Source of the DNA: Sandaracinaceae bacterium
Lineage (GTDB): Bacteria; Myxococcota_A; Polyangia; Polyangiales; Houyiibacteriaceae
DNA: 64,000 nucleotides
Assembly: GCA_016706685.1 (NCBI GenBank)
Contig: JADJJE010000013.1
Location: forward strand, 238,918-302,917
Direction: 5' to 3'
In this document: in pieces, positions 26,457-35,236 of the stretch
Layout of the letters: each line of letters starts with the position of its first letter
How positions within the stretch are numbered: position 1 is the first letter of the stretch
Program-made: the position numbers and the translations under genes
Notes under the pieces: generated by a model
Seen by the model: only the letters and a program-made list of their open reading frames with translations
Database searches by the model: none
What the model was told of the DNA's origin: nothing

Positions 26457-28093
26457 AGCTCAGCGAGCTCCCCGACGTGTACCGCGCCTCTCTCGACGAG
26501 GCGACCTTCGACACCTACCTGGAGGACCTGCGGGCGCTCGATGGCCCGCTCGAGGTGCGCGCCAAAGCCGCCGCCACCGTGTACGCCGAAGAGCGCACGT
26601 GGACGCTGGACGACGCCGTGAGCGCGCTCGAGACCGGCGCCGTGCGGGCCGTCCAGGTGCGCTATGCGCTCGACGGTCAGGTGTGGTGCGACACCATCAT
26701 GGGCGCGGGCCGCGCCGTGCCACGGCAGCTCGTGAGGATGGCGGCGTTGGTCGCGGCGCTGCTGTTGTGCGCCACGGGGCCGGCGAGGGCGCAGTCTCCC
26801 GGCGCACCGCCAACGGACGCCACGGCCGCGCCCGCGGAGGGCGACGCGGTTGGCGCGAGCGATGCCGAGGCCCCAGCGCAGGCGGACGCTGCGTCCGTGC
26901 CGGAGGAGCAGCCTGCACCGAGCGAGCCGCCACCGGAGGAGCCCGCCGCGCCCGCGGCGTGGCCGTTCGACTGGGGGCTCGACGCCTTCACCCGTCCCGA
27001 GGTGCGCACGGGCTACGACCAGCTCGGCCTCGCGGACAACGACTTCGTCCGCTTTCGCTTTCGCTTCGCGCTCATCCTCACGCCCATCGAGCTGGGACGC
27101 GTGCGGCTCTCGGCGCGCATCGAGCCGCAGGCCTCGGGGGCGTGGTCCTCGGGCGCCGACCTCACGGACGCGGCGCTCGGCCTGCACCAGGGCTTCATCA
27201 CCATCGCCACCGACCGGGTCAGCGTGCAGCTGGGTCGTCAAGAGCTCGTATACGGCGAGCACCTGGTGCTCGGCTCCGTGCCCTGGCACCCGACGGGGCG
27301 CGCGTTCGATGCCGCCAAGCTCCGCGTGGACCTCGGCAGCGGGGCGTGGCTCGACGTGTTCGGGGCGCAGCTGGTGGAGGGTGCCACCACCAACTTCGCG
27401 GACACCGACGCGTACTTGCTGGGCGCCTACGCGGCGCTCGGACCTTTGCTCCATGAAGGGCTCGCGCTGGACGTGTACCTGCTGGAGCAGCTGCGCGGCG
27501 CCGCGAGTTCGGGCGGCATCCCCGTCACGCCGGGGCTCCAGCGCTCCACGCTGGGCGTTCGCGCCAAGCAGCGCATCGGCCTGTTCGACTACCGCGCCGA
27601 GGCTGGCGTGCAGCTCGGGCGCACCGGGGCCGTCAAGCTGCGCGCGTTCCAGTTCGACGCCGAGGCCGGCGTCACGCTCGCGCGTGATCACCTGCGGCTG
27701 GCGCTCGAGGGCTTCTACGCGTCTGGCGACGACCCCGGGACCGCGAAGAACGAAGCGTGGGACCAGCTCTACCCCACGGCGCACATCTGGCTCGGCTTCG
27801 CGGACATCATCGGGGGGCGCTCGAACGTGGCGGGGGCGGTCTTTCACGCTGCCGTGAACGCCAACGCCGAGCTGCGCTTCACGCTCGACACGCACCTCTT
27901 CGTGCGGCCGGAGGTGGGCGCGCTCAGCGGTGACGGCCTGGCCGGCTTCGAGGCCGACGTGGGCGCTCGCTGGCAGATCGGCACGGGCCTCGCGCTGCGC
28001 GCCAACTACAGCCTGTTCCGTGCCTTCACCGATGCCTACCCGGTGGACGAGCTGGCCCACTTCGCCGAGCTCGAGCTGCGCTACACGCGCTGA
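26453..28093 (+). CDS. Small nap-linked module fused in frame to an alginate-export-type porin
   Basis: The open frame encodes 546 residues in two unlike parts. Residues 1-95 are a small soluble module (ELPDVYRASLDEATFDTYLEDL ... VRYALDGQVWCDTIM) with no family I can name. Residue 96 starts a signal peptide (MAALVAALLLCATGPARA), then a Pro/Ala/Glu linker, then an outer-membrane beta-barrel like the alginate-export porins (RTGYDQLGLADNDFVRFRFR, QLGRQELVYGEH, ending LRYTR). Two separate genes are more likely. A GTG (26732) or ATG (26738) would start the porin, and a TGA at 26733-26735 in the other frame would end the small gene if one base were inserted upstream. The porin could pass nitrate or nitrite. 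Confidence 0.7.
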   Translation: MKLSELPDVYRASLDEATFDTYLEDLRALDGPLEVRAKAAATVYAEERTWTLDDAVSALETGAVRAVQVRYALDGQVWCDTIMGAGRAVPRQLVRMAALVAALLLCATGPARAQSPGAPPTDATAAPAEGDAVGASDAEAPAQADAASVPEEQPAPSEPPPEEPAAPAAWPFDWGLDAFTRPEVRTGYDQLGLADNDFVRFRFRFALILTPIELGRVRLSARIEPQASGAWSSGADLTDAALGLHQGFITIATDRVSVQLGRQELVYGEHLVLGSVPWHPTGRAFDAAKLRVDLGSGAWLDVFGAQLVEGATTNFADTDAYLLGAYAALGPLLHEGLALDVYLLEQLRGAASSGGIPVTPGLQRSTLGVRAKQRIGLFDYRAEAGVQLGRTGAVKLRAFQFDAEAGVTLARDHLRLALEGFYASGDDPGTAKNEAWDQLYPTAHIWLGFADIIGGRSNVAGAVFHAAVNANAELRFTLDTHLFVRPEVGALSGDGLAGFEADVGARWQIGTGLALRANYSLFRAFTDAYPVDELAHFAELELRYTR

Positions 28094-29685
28094 GCGGCCG
28101 CAGTGGACGCCCCGCGCACGGCGTGGGCGTTCCAGTCGAGCGGGCGCCAGTCGTCGAGGCAGGCCGCCGGGTGGGTGGGCGTCCGATAGCTGCGCTCGCG
28201 GACGCGTCGGAAGCTGGTGGCGCCGTGGCTGGTCACCGGCACGTGCGCGAACGACAGCGCTGCGTAGAAGATGCGGTAGTGGAAGAAGCTCTTCTGCACG
28301 AGCACGTCGGCGCGGCGCGGGTCGAGGCCCAGCTCGCGCCAGAAGCGAGGATGGAGGGGCAGCGGTGGTCCCTCGGTGATCACGCAGTGGAGCGCGCCGG
28401 TGGCTCCCTCGGGCAGCGCGATGTCCAGGCGCACCTTGCGTCCGAACTCGCTCGTCGCGCGGGCGGCGACGGTGGCGCGCACGGGCAGCTCGGGCATCCC
28501 ATAGCCAGGTGTGCCCCGCAGCACCAAGTCGTGGGTGCTCCCGATGGCGTGGTCCCAGGTGGCCGCGACGAGCAATGGGTCGTGAACCGGGACGTAGGCG
28601 CGCAGGTCGCTGCCATGCTCGGCAAGCGCCCTGACGAGGTTGGTGTTTCCGCCCGGGGCCCCCGCGCTCACGATGTCGTCCACGTCGACCAGCGTGACGG
28701 GCCCGAGGCGCCCCGCCAGCGAGCGCCGCAGCTCTCGCGCGGTGGCAATCGCGTCCTCCGCTCCGTACATGGTGGGCATCTCCACCGTGCGCTTGGCCCA
28801 GGCCAGGTCGGCGAGCTCCTCGACCAGCCGCTGGGCGAGCGCGGGGTTCCCGTCCGTGGCGACATACACGCTCCAGCCGAGGTCCTCCGCGCCCGTGTAG
28901 GGGTGCACCATGCAGAGGCTCGCGCTGAGCACGCGCGGGTCGCGCTCCATGCGGCGCATGGCCCGGAACACGTCGCGCATGGGCGGGAGGAAGCTGATGG
29001 TGTTGCCGCCCCCGAGCACCATGGGCAGCTTGCGGAAGGCGTGCGTGGGCGTGACCCTGCCGCGCAGCGTGTCGATCAGCTGGCGGCCCGCGCGGAAGCC
29101 CGTGGGGCCGAGGTCCCAGTGCGGGTTGGTGCGGTAGGCGTACAGCACGTCCAGCGCGTCCACGATGCTCTGGCTGAGGTTGGCGTGCAGATCGAAGCTC
29201 GCCGCCAGGCGCGGCCGCGGGCCCAGCACCTCGCGGACGCGGCGCAGGATCACGGCTTCCGGGGCCTCGCCGAGTCCAACGACCTCCATGGAGCCATGCA
29301 GGGCTAGGTAGACAGCATCCAGCGTGCCGGCGTGGGCGAGGCGCTGCAGCAGGTCAGAGAGGATCTCCTCGAAGGCGCTCCGCTCGAGTGGGCCGCTCGG
29401 CACCGCGAGGTACGACGCCAGCGGCACGGTCTCGACGTTGCCCGCCAGGCGTGCGGCCTGCACGAAGCCGGTCAGCTCTGCGTGAGGCATGTAGCCGGGC
29501 AGCTCCGCGCCCCGCAGCCCCGTGGCACGAGCCAGCGAGTCGCCCTCGAGGAAGAACGCGTTGTCGAACGCGGCCCGGTCCGTGACCTGAGGGGAGTAGG
29601 TGTTGGCCTCGTGGAAGAAGCGTCCGTACGCGATGCGCAGCGGGCGCCCCAGGTGGCACAGGGAAGGGGTGTTACGGGGATCCAT
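28081..29685 (-). CDS. M81-family metallopeptidase (MlrC-like)
   Basis: A 534-residue member of the M81 (DUF1485/MlrC) zinc hydrolase family. Landmarks in order are GRFFHEANTYSP near the start, LHGSMEV, SFDLHANLS, YRTNPHWD, SFLPPMRDV, and later DVDDIVSAGAPGGNT; the His/Asp residues in these are the family's metal ligands. The known member MlrC cleaves the linear tetrapeptide of microcystin, but most relatives have unknown substrates. The start overlaps the preceding decarboxylase by 14 bp, and the stop overlaps the convergent porin gene by 13 bp. It is the last gene of a five-gene minus-strand operon. Confidence 0.85.
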   Translation of the reverse strand: MDPRNTPSLCHLGRPLRIAYGRFFHEANTYSPQVTDRAAFDNAFFLEGDSLARATGLRGAELPGYMPHAELTGFVQAARLAGNVETVPLASYLAVPSGPLERSAFEEILSDLLQRLAHAGTLDAVYLALHGSMEVVGLGEAPEAVILRRVREVLGPRPRLAASFDLHANLSQSIVDALDVLYAYRTNPHWDLGPTGFRAGRQLIDTLRGRVTPTHAFRKLPMVLGGGNTISFLPPMRDVFRAMRRMERDPRVLSASLCMVHPYTGAEDLGWSVYVATDGNPALAQRLVEELADLAWAKRTVEMPTMYGAEDAIATARELRRSLAGRLGPVTLVDVDDIVSAGAPGGNTNLVRALAEHGSDLRAYVPVHDPLLVAATWDHAIGSTHDLVLRGTPGYGMPELPVRATVAARATSEFGRKVRLDIALPEGATGALHCVITEGPPLPLHPRFWRELGLDPRRADVLVQKSFFHYRIFYAALSFAHVPVTSHGATSFRRVRERSYRTPTHPAACLDDWRPLDWNAHAVRGASTAAAQRV

Positions 29686-31153
29686 GGGGCGTCTCCTCGG
29701 GTTGCGTGAACAGCTCTCCGACGAAGCTCACGAGCAGCGCCTCGCGCACGTCGGGTGAGGCGGCGTTCAGCAGGCGATGGATCCCCGCGGCGCGCGCGGG
29801 CATCTGGCCATCCTTGATGCCCAGGGCTCCCATCAGCATGTGGGTGTTCATCTTGGATCCCGTGGCGTTGCCGCTCACCAGGGACTCGAGCGCGGCCAGC
29901 AGCGGCGCTGGCGGCGGCGTCTGCGGTGGCAGGTCCCGCGCGGCGTTGCGCAGGTCCGCAGCGAACGCCGCTGCGTGGGCGGCGTTGCCGGGGTCCAGCG
30001 TCAGGTGGATGTGCGCCGGCGAGCGCCCGAACGAGTAGGTGGGCTGCACGTGCCAGCCGCGCGCGAGCAAGCGATCCGACAGCTCGAAGAGGTCACCTGC
30101 CCGCTGCTTGCCGGCAGCGCTCGTGGTGAACGCGAACAGGTTCATGTCGGGGCGCGCTAGCAGGCGCAGACCGGGCGTCTGCTCGACCGCATCGCAGAGC
30201 AGCAGCGTCGCCTCCCACATCTGCTGGGCGTGGCGCCGATAGCCCTCGCGGCCGAGGTGCTGCATCACCGCCAGCGCCGCTCCCATGGCGGCCACCGACT
30301 TCGAACCCAGCGTGGTGGAGTTCACGATGGAGTAGCCACTCCAGCGCGCGCACGCGAAGTAGTGTGCGTCGCGCAGGCTCCGGTCGCGCATCAACAGCGC
30401 CGACACGCCCTTCGGTGCGAACCCGTACTTGTGGAGGTCCAGCGAGAGGCTGGTGACGCCGGGGACGTCGAAGTCGAAGGCAGGCACGGGCACGCCCGAC
30501 TCACGCAGGAAGGGCAGCACCCAGCCCCCGACGCACGCGTCCACGTGCATGAAGGCGTCGTGCTCCCGGGCCAGCGCGGCGAGCTCCGGGATCGGGTCCA
30601 CCACTCCGTGGGCGTACGAGGGCGCCGAGCCCACCACCAGGATCACGTCCCGTGTCATCTTGCGGCGCGCGTCCTCGACGGAGGCACGAAAGGTGTCGTC
30701 TACATCCACTCGCACGACCTCGACGCCGAGGTACGCGGCCGCCTTGTGGAAGCACGCGTGCGCGGTCTCGGGCACGAGCATGCGCAGGTGCTTGATCTCG
30801 GGTCTGCTGCGGCGCGCGTTGTCTCTCGCCGCCTTCACCGCGAGCATCACGCTCTCGGTGCCCCCGGCGGTGGCCGTTCCTGCGGCGCCTGCGGGCGCCC
30901 GGACCAGCTCGAGGCACGCCTGCACGATGGCGTTCTCGATGCCGCGCGCCGACGGGTAGACGGTGGGGTCGAGCCCGTTGATGCCCATGCAGGCCGCGAA
31001 GGCTTCCCGGGCGATGGACTGGGCTTCTTCGCCCGGGTCGTAGACGAACGCGAAGGCGTGGCCGTCGCTCTGCAGGTCTTGGCGGCGGAGGTCCGTCAGC
31101 GCCGCCAGGATGGCGCCTCGCGTCATGCCTCGCTCCGGAATCGTGGTCTTCAT
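29672..31153 (-). CDS. PLP-dependent decarboxylase/lyase (group II; sphingosine-1-P lyase-like)
   Basis: A 493-residue fold-type I PLP enzyme of the pyridoxal-dependent decarboxylase superfamily. It has the substrate/phosphate loop GGTESVML (about 97-104), a His stacking region ETAHACFHKAA, the Asp pair region MHVDACVGGW, and the PLP lysine in SLDLHKYGFAPKG (K242). These phrases are closest to sphingosine-1-phosphate lyases and bacterial relatives. The natural substrate could be an amino acid or a long-chain base phosphate. It overlaps the oxidase upstream by 4 bp (ATGA) and the M81 gene downstream by 14 bp. Confidence 0.87.
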   Translation of the reverse strand: MKTTIPERGMTRGAILAALTDLRRQDLQSDGHAFAFVYDPGEEAQSIAREAFAACMGINGLDPTVYPSARGIENAIVQACLELVRAPAGAAGTATAGGTESVMLAVKAARDNARRSRPEIKHLRMLVPETAHACFHKAAAYLGVEVVRVDVDDTFRASVEDARRKMTRDVILVVGSAPSYAHGVVDPIPELAALAREHDAFMHVDACVGGWVLPFLRESGVPVPAFDFDVPGVTSLSLDLHKYGFAPKGVSALLMRDRSLRDAHYFACARWSGYSIVNSTTLGSKSVAAMGAALAVMQHLGREGYRRHAQQMWEATLLLCDAVEQTPGLRLLARPDMNLFAFTTSAAGKQRAGDLFELSDRLLARGWHVQPTYSFGRSPAHIHLTLDPGNAAHAAAFAADLRNAARDLPPQTPPPAPLLAALESLVSGNATGSKMNTHMLMGALGIKDGQMPARAAGIHRLLNAASPDVREALLVSFVGELFTQPEETPHGSP

Positions 31154-32544
31154 GGTCTGGTCTCCGATGCGGGATCACGCAGCACATGGGCCGCGGCGCG
31201 CAGCCCGCTCGCGAGGCAGTCGGGAACGCCGATGCCGTCGTAGCCATTGCCGGCGAGCTCGATGCCCAGCTCGCGTGCGCGTGCGCGCGCGTCGGCCACG
31301 TGCGCGTGGTGCCCGGGGGCGTAGACGGGCAGCGCCCGCAGCCTGCGCTTGGTCCGCGAGAGGGTGGGCTCCGCCGTGATGCCCACGAAGTGCTGCAGCT
31401 CCGCGCGGGTCAGCTCCACCAGCTCGGCGTCGCTGCAGCCCGGCGGGGCCTCCATCACGCAGCGCACCAACACCTCACCGCGCGGCGCGCGGCCGTGCCA
31501 CTTGCGGCTGGCCCAGGTGCACGCGACCAGCGCGCGGCCGAGCGCGGGGTCCACCAGGAAGCCCGTGCCGTCCACGCCGGCGGCCCACTCGCCGTCTCCG
31601 CTCGCGTCCTTCGAGATGAAGGGCAGGTCGGCGGCGTGGTAACCGAGCGACACCACGTTCACGTCCGACGCTCGGATTCCATCGAGCTGGTCCGAAAGCG
31701 TGGCATCCAGTCCGGCGACGAGGCGCGCGCCCATCCAGGTCGGGCAGGCCAGCACCACCGTGTCGGCCTCGATCTCCCCGTGTCGGCTGGTGATGACGCG
31801 CAGCTGTCCGTCGCTCGTCCTCCGGATGCTCTGTGCCGGGACACCGAGGTACGTCCACGGGGCCACCTCCTGGGCCAGCACCTCGACGAGGGTCTGCATG
31901 CCACCCGAGAGCGTCACCAGTCCGCCTTGCTCGCCGCTCCGCGGCGCCAGCATCAGGGCCAGCCCCACGCTCCCGTAGCGGCGCTCGTGGTCGGCGAGCT
32001 TGGGCATCGCGCCCTGCATCCCGAGCGCGCTCGTGGGCGAGCCGAAGACCCCGCGCAGCATGGGCTCCACGATGTGCTCCGCCACCTCCACACCGAAGCG
32101 GCGCCCCATGAAGCCGGCCACGCTCTCCTCCGCCGTTCCGCGCGTCACGAAGGGCTCGAGCAGCAGGCGCAGCTTCGCGCTGGGGCTCAGCAGGCGTGAG
32201 CCCAGCAGCTCGCGCACCGCGCCCCGCTCGAAGCGGAAGAGGCTGGCGGGCAGAGGCTCGAGGCCCCCTTGGCTCGCGATGTAGGCGCGCCGGGGTGCGC
32301 TGCCGCTCCGCACGATCTTGCCCTCGAGGCCCAGCCACGCGAGGTGCTGCGTCATCTGCGACTTGCTCGACAGGAAGCCATCGGCGCCGTGCTCGATCAC
32401 CCAGCCGCCAGTGCGCTCCGTCTCGACCAGGCCTCCCACGCGTGCGCCCGCCTCGAGCAGCGTCACGCGGGCTCCCGCTCGCCGCAGCCTCGCCGCCGCG
32501 CCCAGCCCGGCCACGCCTGCGCCGATGACCACCGCGCTGGTCAC
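31150..32544 (-). CDS. hemG: Protoporphyrinogen/coproporphyrinogen oxidase-like flavoprotein
   Basis: A 464-residue FAD enzyme of the oxygen-dependent PPOX family, which oxidises protoporphyrinogen IX or coproporphyrinogen III in heme synthesis. The dinucleotide motif is GAGVAGLGAAARL at residues 8-20, followed by LEAGARVGGLVET, LEPFVTRGTAEESVAGFMGRRFG, the family motif LSGGMQTL, and the C-terminal FAD phrase ELAGNGYDGIGVPDCLASG. The last of these matches the HemG/HemY end. The start is GTG at 32544, overlapping the radical SAM stop by 4 bp. The pairing of a heme-type oxidase with a SPASM radical SAM enzyme is notable. Confidence 0.9.
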   Translation of the reverse strand: MTSAVVIGAGVAGLGAAARLRRAGARVTLLEAGARVGGLVETERTGGWVIEHGADGFLSSKSQMTQHLAWLGLEGKIVRSGSAPRRAYIASQGGLEPLPASLFRFERGAVRELLGSRLLSPSAKLRLLLEPFVTRGTAEESVAGFMGRRFGVEVAEHIVEPMLRGVFGSPTSALGMQGAMPKLADHERRYGSVGLALMLAPRSGEQGGLVTLSGGMQTLVEVLAQEVAPWTYLGVPAQSIRRTSDGQLRVITSRHGEIEADTVVLACPTWMGARLVAGLDATLSDQLDGIRASDVNVVSLGYHAADLPFISKDASGDGEWAAGVDGTGFLVDPALGRALVACTWASRKWHGRAPRGEVLVRCVMEAPPGCSDAELVELTRAELQHFVGITAEPTLSRTKRRLRALPVYAPGHHAHVADARARARELGIELAGNGYDGIGVPDCLASGLRAAAHVLRDPASETRP

Positions 32545-33629
32545 GAGGCCCTCGCCGCCGCAGGTTCGTACGGGCAGGCAGGATCCTCCGCCATGAAGTT
32601 CCCGGTGGCGGCGTAGGCCCTCGCGCGCGAGCCCCCGCAGACCTTGCGGAACTCACAGCTCCCGCAGCTGCCCTCGAGCTGGTCGGGCTCACGCAGCGTG
32701 CGGAAGACGGACGAAGTCCGGTACGTGGCGGCCAGGCCTTCCACCCGCACGTTGCCGGCCACCACCGGCAGGAAGCCGCTCGGCTGGATGTCGCCGACGT
32801 GCGAGACGAACGCGACCCCCTGACCGTCGTTGATGCCGCGCCGCACCCGCCCGATGGCGTCGTCTCCGACGACTTCGCGCAGGCCCACGACGTCCTGCTG
32901 GCTCGTCTTGCGCTGCAGGAGCACGCGCCGGAACTGCGGCGCCGCCGTGGTCTTGATGTCGTACGGGACGCGCGTTCCGAGAACCGCCAGCCACTCGAGC
33001 TGACGCTCCACCTCGTCGGCCGGCAGCGTCTCACTCCCTGCGGCGCGGCCCATGGGGACCACGAAGAACACGCCCCACAGGTCGATGCGCCGGTCGGCCA
33101 GCTGCGTCGCCAGCAGCGGCAGCTCGCTCACGTTGCGGGCGCTGACGCTGGTGTTGGCCTGCGTCGACAGCCCCAACGAGCGCGCATGGTCCAGGATCTG
33201 ATGCGAGCGCGCCCACGACCCGACCACACCCCGAAAGCGGTCATGCGTGGTGGCGCTAGCGCCGTCGATGCTGATGGCCACCCGGGCGACGCCCGCATCG
33301 CGCATCCGCTCGAGCCACTCCCGCGTGACCAGCGGTGTGGCGCTGGGCGTGAGCGCCATGCGGAGCCCGAGGTACGTCCCGTGACGAACCAGCTCCACGA
33401 TGTCGGGGCGCTTTGCCGGGTCTCCGCCGGTCAGGACCACCAGCTTGGTGCCCATGGCGGCAGCCTCGTCCAGGAGGCGCTTGCCCTCGCGGGTGGTCAG
33501 CTCGCGGGCGTCCCTCGTGGGCACCGCGCAGGCGCGGCAGTGAAGGCACGCCAGGTCACACGCGCGCGTGGTCTCCCAGAAGAGGATGAAGGGCGCCTGG
33601 TCGAAGGGAACTGCCGTGGGCCGGGACAT
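32541..33629 (-). CDS. Radical SAM/SPASM protein (TIGR04053/AhbD-NirJ-like)
   Basis: A 362-residue radical SAM enzyme. The [4Fe-4S] motif is CDLACLHC (C24, C28, C31), preceded by the phrase FILFWETTRA that marks the heme-related NirJ/AhbD-type subgroup and TIGR04053. The glycine-rich SAM motif is LTGGDPAKR. A C-terminal SPASM-like cluster includes CGSCEFRKVCGG and CPYEP, able to hold a second iron-sulfur cluster. AhbD converts Fe-coproporphyrin III to heme, and NirJ acts in heme d1 synthesis. The next gene is a PPOX-like oxidase, so a tetrapyrrole role is plausible but not proven. Confidence 0.87.
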   Translation of the reverse strand: MSRPTAVPFDQAPFILFWETTRACDLACLHCRACAVPTRDARELTTREGKRLLDEAAAMGTKLVVLTGGDPAKRPDIVELVRHGTYLGLRMALTPSATPLVTREWLERMRDAGVARVAISIDGASATTHDRFRGVVGSWARSHQILDHARSLGLSTQANTSVSARNVSELPLLATQLADRRIDLWGVFFVVPMGRAAGSETLPADEVERQLEWLAVLGTRVPYDIKTTAAPQFRRVLLQRKTSQQDVVGLREVVGDDAIGRVRRGINDGQGVAFVSHVGDIQPSGFLPVVAGNVRVEGLAATYRTSSVFRTLREPDQLEGSCGSCEFRKVCGGSRARAYAATGNFMAEDPACPYEPAAARAS

Positions 33630-33659
33630 ACAACCTCGCTTTGGTGCGGTACGGGGGTC

Positions 33660-34370
33660 TCAAGCGTCGCGCTGCAGCTCCTCTTCGAGGGCCAGCGCCA
33701 GGGGGAAGAGCACGCCGTCCTCGAGCAGGACGTGGCGCGTCAGGTCGACGTCGAGCGCGCGCAGCCCGTCGATGAGCTCGCGCCAGGGCTCGTCGGCATC
33801 GGCGGGGCAGGCGTAGCCACCCGTGAGCGAGCGAATGGACTCGAGCAGCGAGTCCTCCACCGCGTGCTCGGCGCTCATGATCTGGAGGGGGTGGCGCAGA
33901 GAGGCAAAGGGCGCCTGTGGCCGCACACCGCCTGCCTTCGCGGCGGCCTCGAGGGCGAGCAGGAAGGGGAACAGCACCCTCTCCTCGCGGGCGAGGTGCG
34001 CCTCGAGCTCGTCGGCCAGCGTCTCGGTGTACTCCGACAGGCGAATGAGCTCCGGCCGGGTACGGCCGTGCAGGCGCGCCACGTCGCCCGCCAGCTCGGC
34101 CAGGCGGGGGGCCTCGTGCCGCTCGAAGTCGTGGTGGTCCCGCAGGATGTGCCCAATCAGCGCGCTCACCCCCAGCTCGATGGGGCCGAGCTCGACGGCG
34201 CGCCGGAGCTCGCTGACCAGCGCATCCAGCGGGACGTCGTGCCGCTCGCAGAGGTGCCGCAGGGTCTCGTGCCGAAGCGCGCGGGGCAGCGCCTCGGCCA
34301 GCAGCGGTGCCCCCGGTCCGCCCACGCGGAGCGTCAGTTCTTCGAGCGTCAGATCGGGGTCGATGACCAT
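33660..34370 (-). CDS. Hemerythrin-domain protein (RIC paralogue lacking the Cys motif)
   Basis: A 236-residue protein built like the iron-sulfur repair protein RIC. An N-terminal helical part (1-65) occupies the place of the ScdA_N domain, and a hemerythrin domain with the expected His/Glu ligands follows: HILRDHHDFERHE, HLAREERVLFP, HPLQIMSAEH, and RHVLLEDGVLFP. The ScdA_N part has lost the FCCGG-type Cys pair, which the second copy at 35237-35962 keeps. It may sense or bind O2 or NO. ATG 34370 is preferred because a box at 34408-34421 lies just upstream. It heads the minus-strand operon (30 bp to the radical SAM gene). Confidence 0.82.
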   Translation of the reverse strand: MVIDPDLTLEELTLRVGGPGAPLLAEALPRALRHETLRHLCERHDVPLDALVSELRRAVELGPIELGVSALIGHILRDHHDFERHEAPRLAELAGDVARLHGRTRPELIRLSEYTETLADELEAHLAREERVLFPFLLALEAAAKAGGVRPQAPFASLRHPLQIMSAEHAVEDSLLESIRSLTGGYACPADADEPWRELIDGLRALDVDLTRHVLLEDGVLFPLALALEEELQRDA

Positions 34371-34407
34371 GACACTCGAAGGATTGGGCCGTGGCGTGTG
34401 GGCCACC

Positions 34408-34421
34408 ATGACATGCGTCAT
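34408..34421. promoter_or_regulatory. Fnr/Dnr-like box between the hemerythrin operon and the regulator
   Basis: ATGAC-ATGC-GTCAT is a symmetric TGAC-N4-GTCA site of the Crp/Fnr/Dnr class. Its centre is about 44 bp from the hemerythrin ATG on the minus strand and 41 bp from the regulator ATG on the plus strand. An extended -10-like TGCTAGGGT lies at 34439-34447. It could therefore serve both divergent transcripts. Assignment is by pattern and position only. Confidence 0.6.
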
Positions 34422-34455
34422 GTGGAGGCAGGGAACCGTGCTAGGGTCGCGCGCG

Positions 34456-35175
34456 ATGTCGCCCCCGCCTCCCCAGAAGGCCGAGACCACGCTCCGCCGC
34501 CGGATGCGGGGCTGCCGCTTCTTCTCCGACCTCGACGAGCGCGAGCTGCAGGAACTCGAGCCCACCTGCTCGCTCTCCACGCTGCGGCGCGGGGAGTTCC
34601 TCTGGCGGCACGGGGCCGAGTCGCAGAACTTCCACCACATCGTGTCCGGGCTCGTGGAGATCCGGCGCCCCACGCCCTCCGCCGAGGTCACGCTCATGGC
34701 GTTCTTCGGGCCCACCGAGTGTCCCGGCGTGCCGGTGGTGCTCGAGCGTCGCCGCTACGGAGCCGACGCCGTGGTGGCCAGCACGCAGGCCGTCATCCTC
34801 TCCATCCATGCGGTGTCCCTGATCGAGCGCATGCAGCGCGACCCGCGCGTGGCCAACGCCATGAACCGCACGTTGCTCGCCCAGGTGCGCCTGTTGCACG
34901 GCAAGATCGACGTGATGGCCGCGGGGACGGTTGCGCGTCGGCTCGCGCTCTTCTTGTTGAACCTGGCAGACCGCTTCGGCGACGAGCTCGAGGGCGGCGA
35001 GACGGTCATCCCCTTCGGGTTGAGCCGTCAGCAGATCGCCACCTATATCGATGCACGCGTGGAGACGGTCATCCGCGCGCTCAGCGTCTGGAAGAAGAGC
35101 GGCGTGGTCCTGATCCACCGCGACCGCATCGTCCTGCCCAGCATCGACGCGCTGCGCCAGTCGGTCGCCGGCTGA
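34456..35175 (+). CDS. Crp/Fnr-family regulator (Dnr/NnrR-like)
   Basis: A 239-residue regulator. An N-terminal cyclic-nucleotide-binding-type beta barrel (about 20-130; FHHIVSGLVEIRR) is joined by a long dimer helix to a C-terminal HTH_Crp domain (about 165-225; FGLSRQQIATYIDARVETVIRALSVWKKSG). The N-terminus lacks the cysteine set that binds the [4Fe-4S] cluster of Fnr, so it is more likely a Dnr/NnrR-type NO sensor, possibly with heme. It sits immediately before ric-norCBQD and beside Fnr-like boxes. It is the obvious candidate to control the denitrification genes. Confidence 0.88.
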   Translation: MSPPPPQKAETTLRRRMRGCRFFSDLDERELQELEPTCSLSTLRRGEFLWRHGAESQNFHHIVSGLVEIRRPTPSAEVTLMAFFGPTECPGVPVVLERRRYGADAVVASTQAVILSIHAVSLIERMQRDPRVANAMNRTLLAQVRLLHGKIDVMAAGTVARRLALFLLNLADRFGDELEGGETVIPFGLSRQQIATYIDARVETVIRALSVWKKSGVVLIHRDRIVLPSIDALRQSVAG

Positions 35176-35176
35176 C

Positions 35177-35190
35177 CTGACACAGATCAT
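35177..35190 (+). promoter_or_regulatory. Fnr/Dnr-like box of the ric-nor operon
   Basis: CTGAC-ACAG-ATCAT resembles the Fnr/Dnr consensus TTGAY-N4-RTCAA with the two outer bases changed. It begins one base after the regulator stop codon and ends 46 bases before the ric ATG. The core and the 46-nt spacing are identical to the site before nirK, where only one of the four spacer bases differs. With the box centred at -41.5, transcription would start near 35225, just upstream of the GGAGG ribosome site. Confidence 0.72.
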
Positions 35191-35236
35191 ACCGGCGCGC
35201 TCGGCTTCCCCCCAGGATCGGGGCTGGAGGCTGAAC

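Noticed and set aside
32799..35180. Plus-strand frame of about 790 codons across the radical SAM and hemerythrin genes
   Set aside because: Antisense shadow; it crosses three well-defined genes in conserved families and has His/Arg-rich composition.
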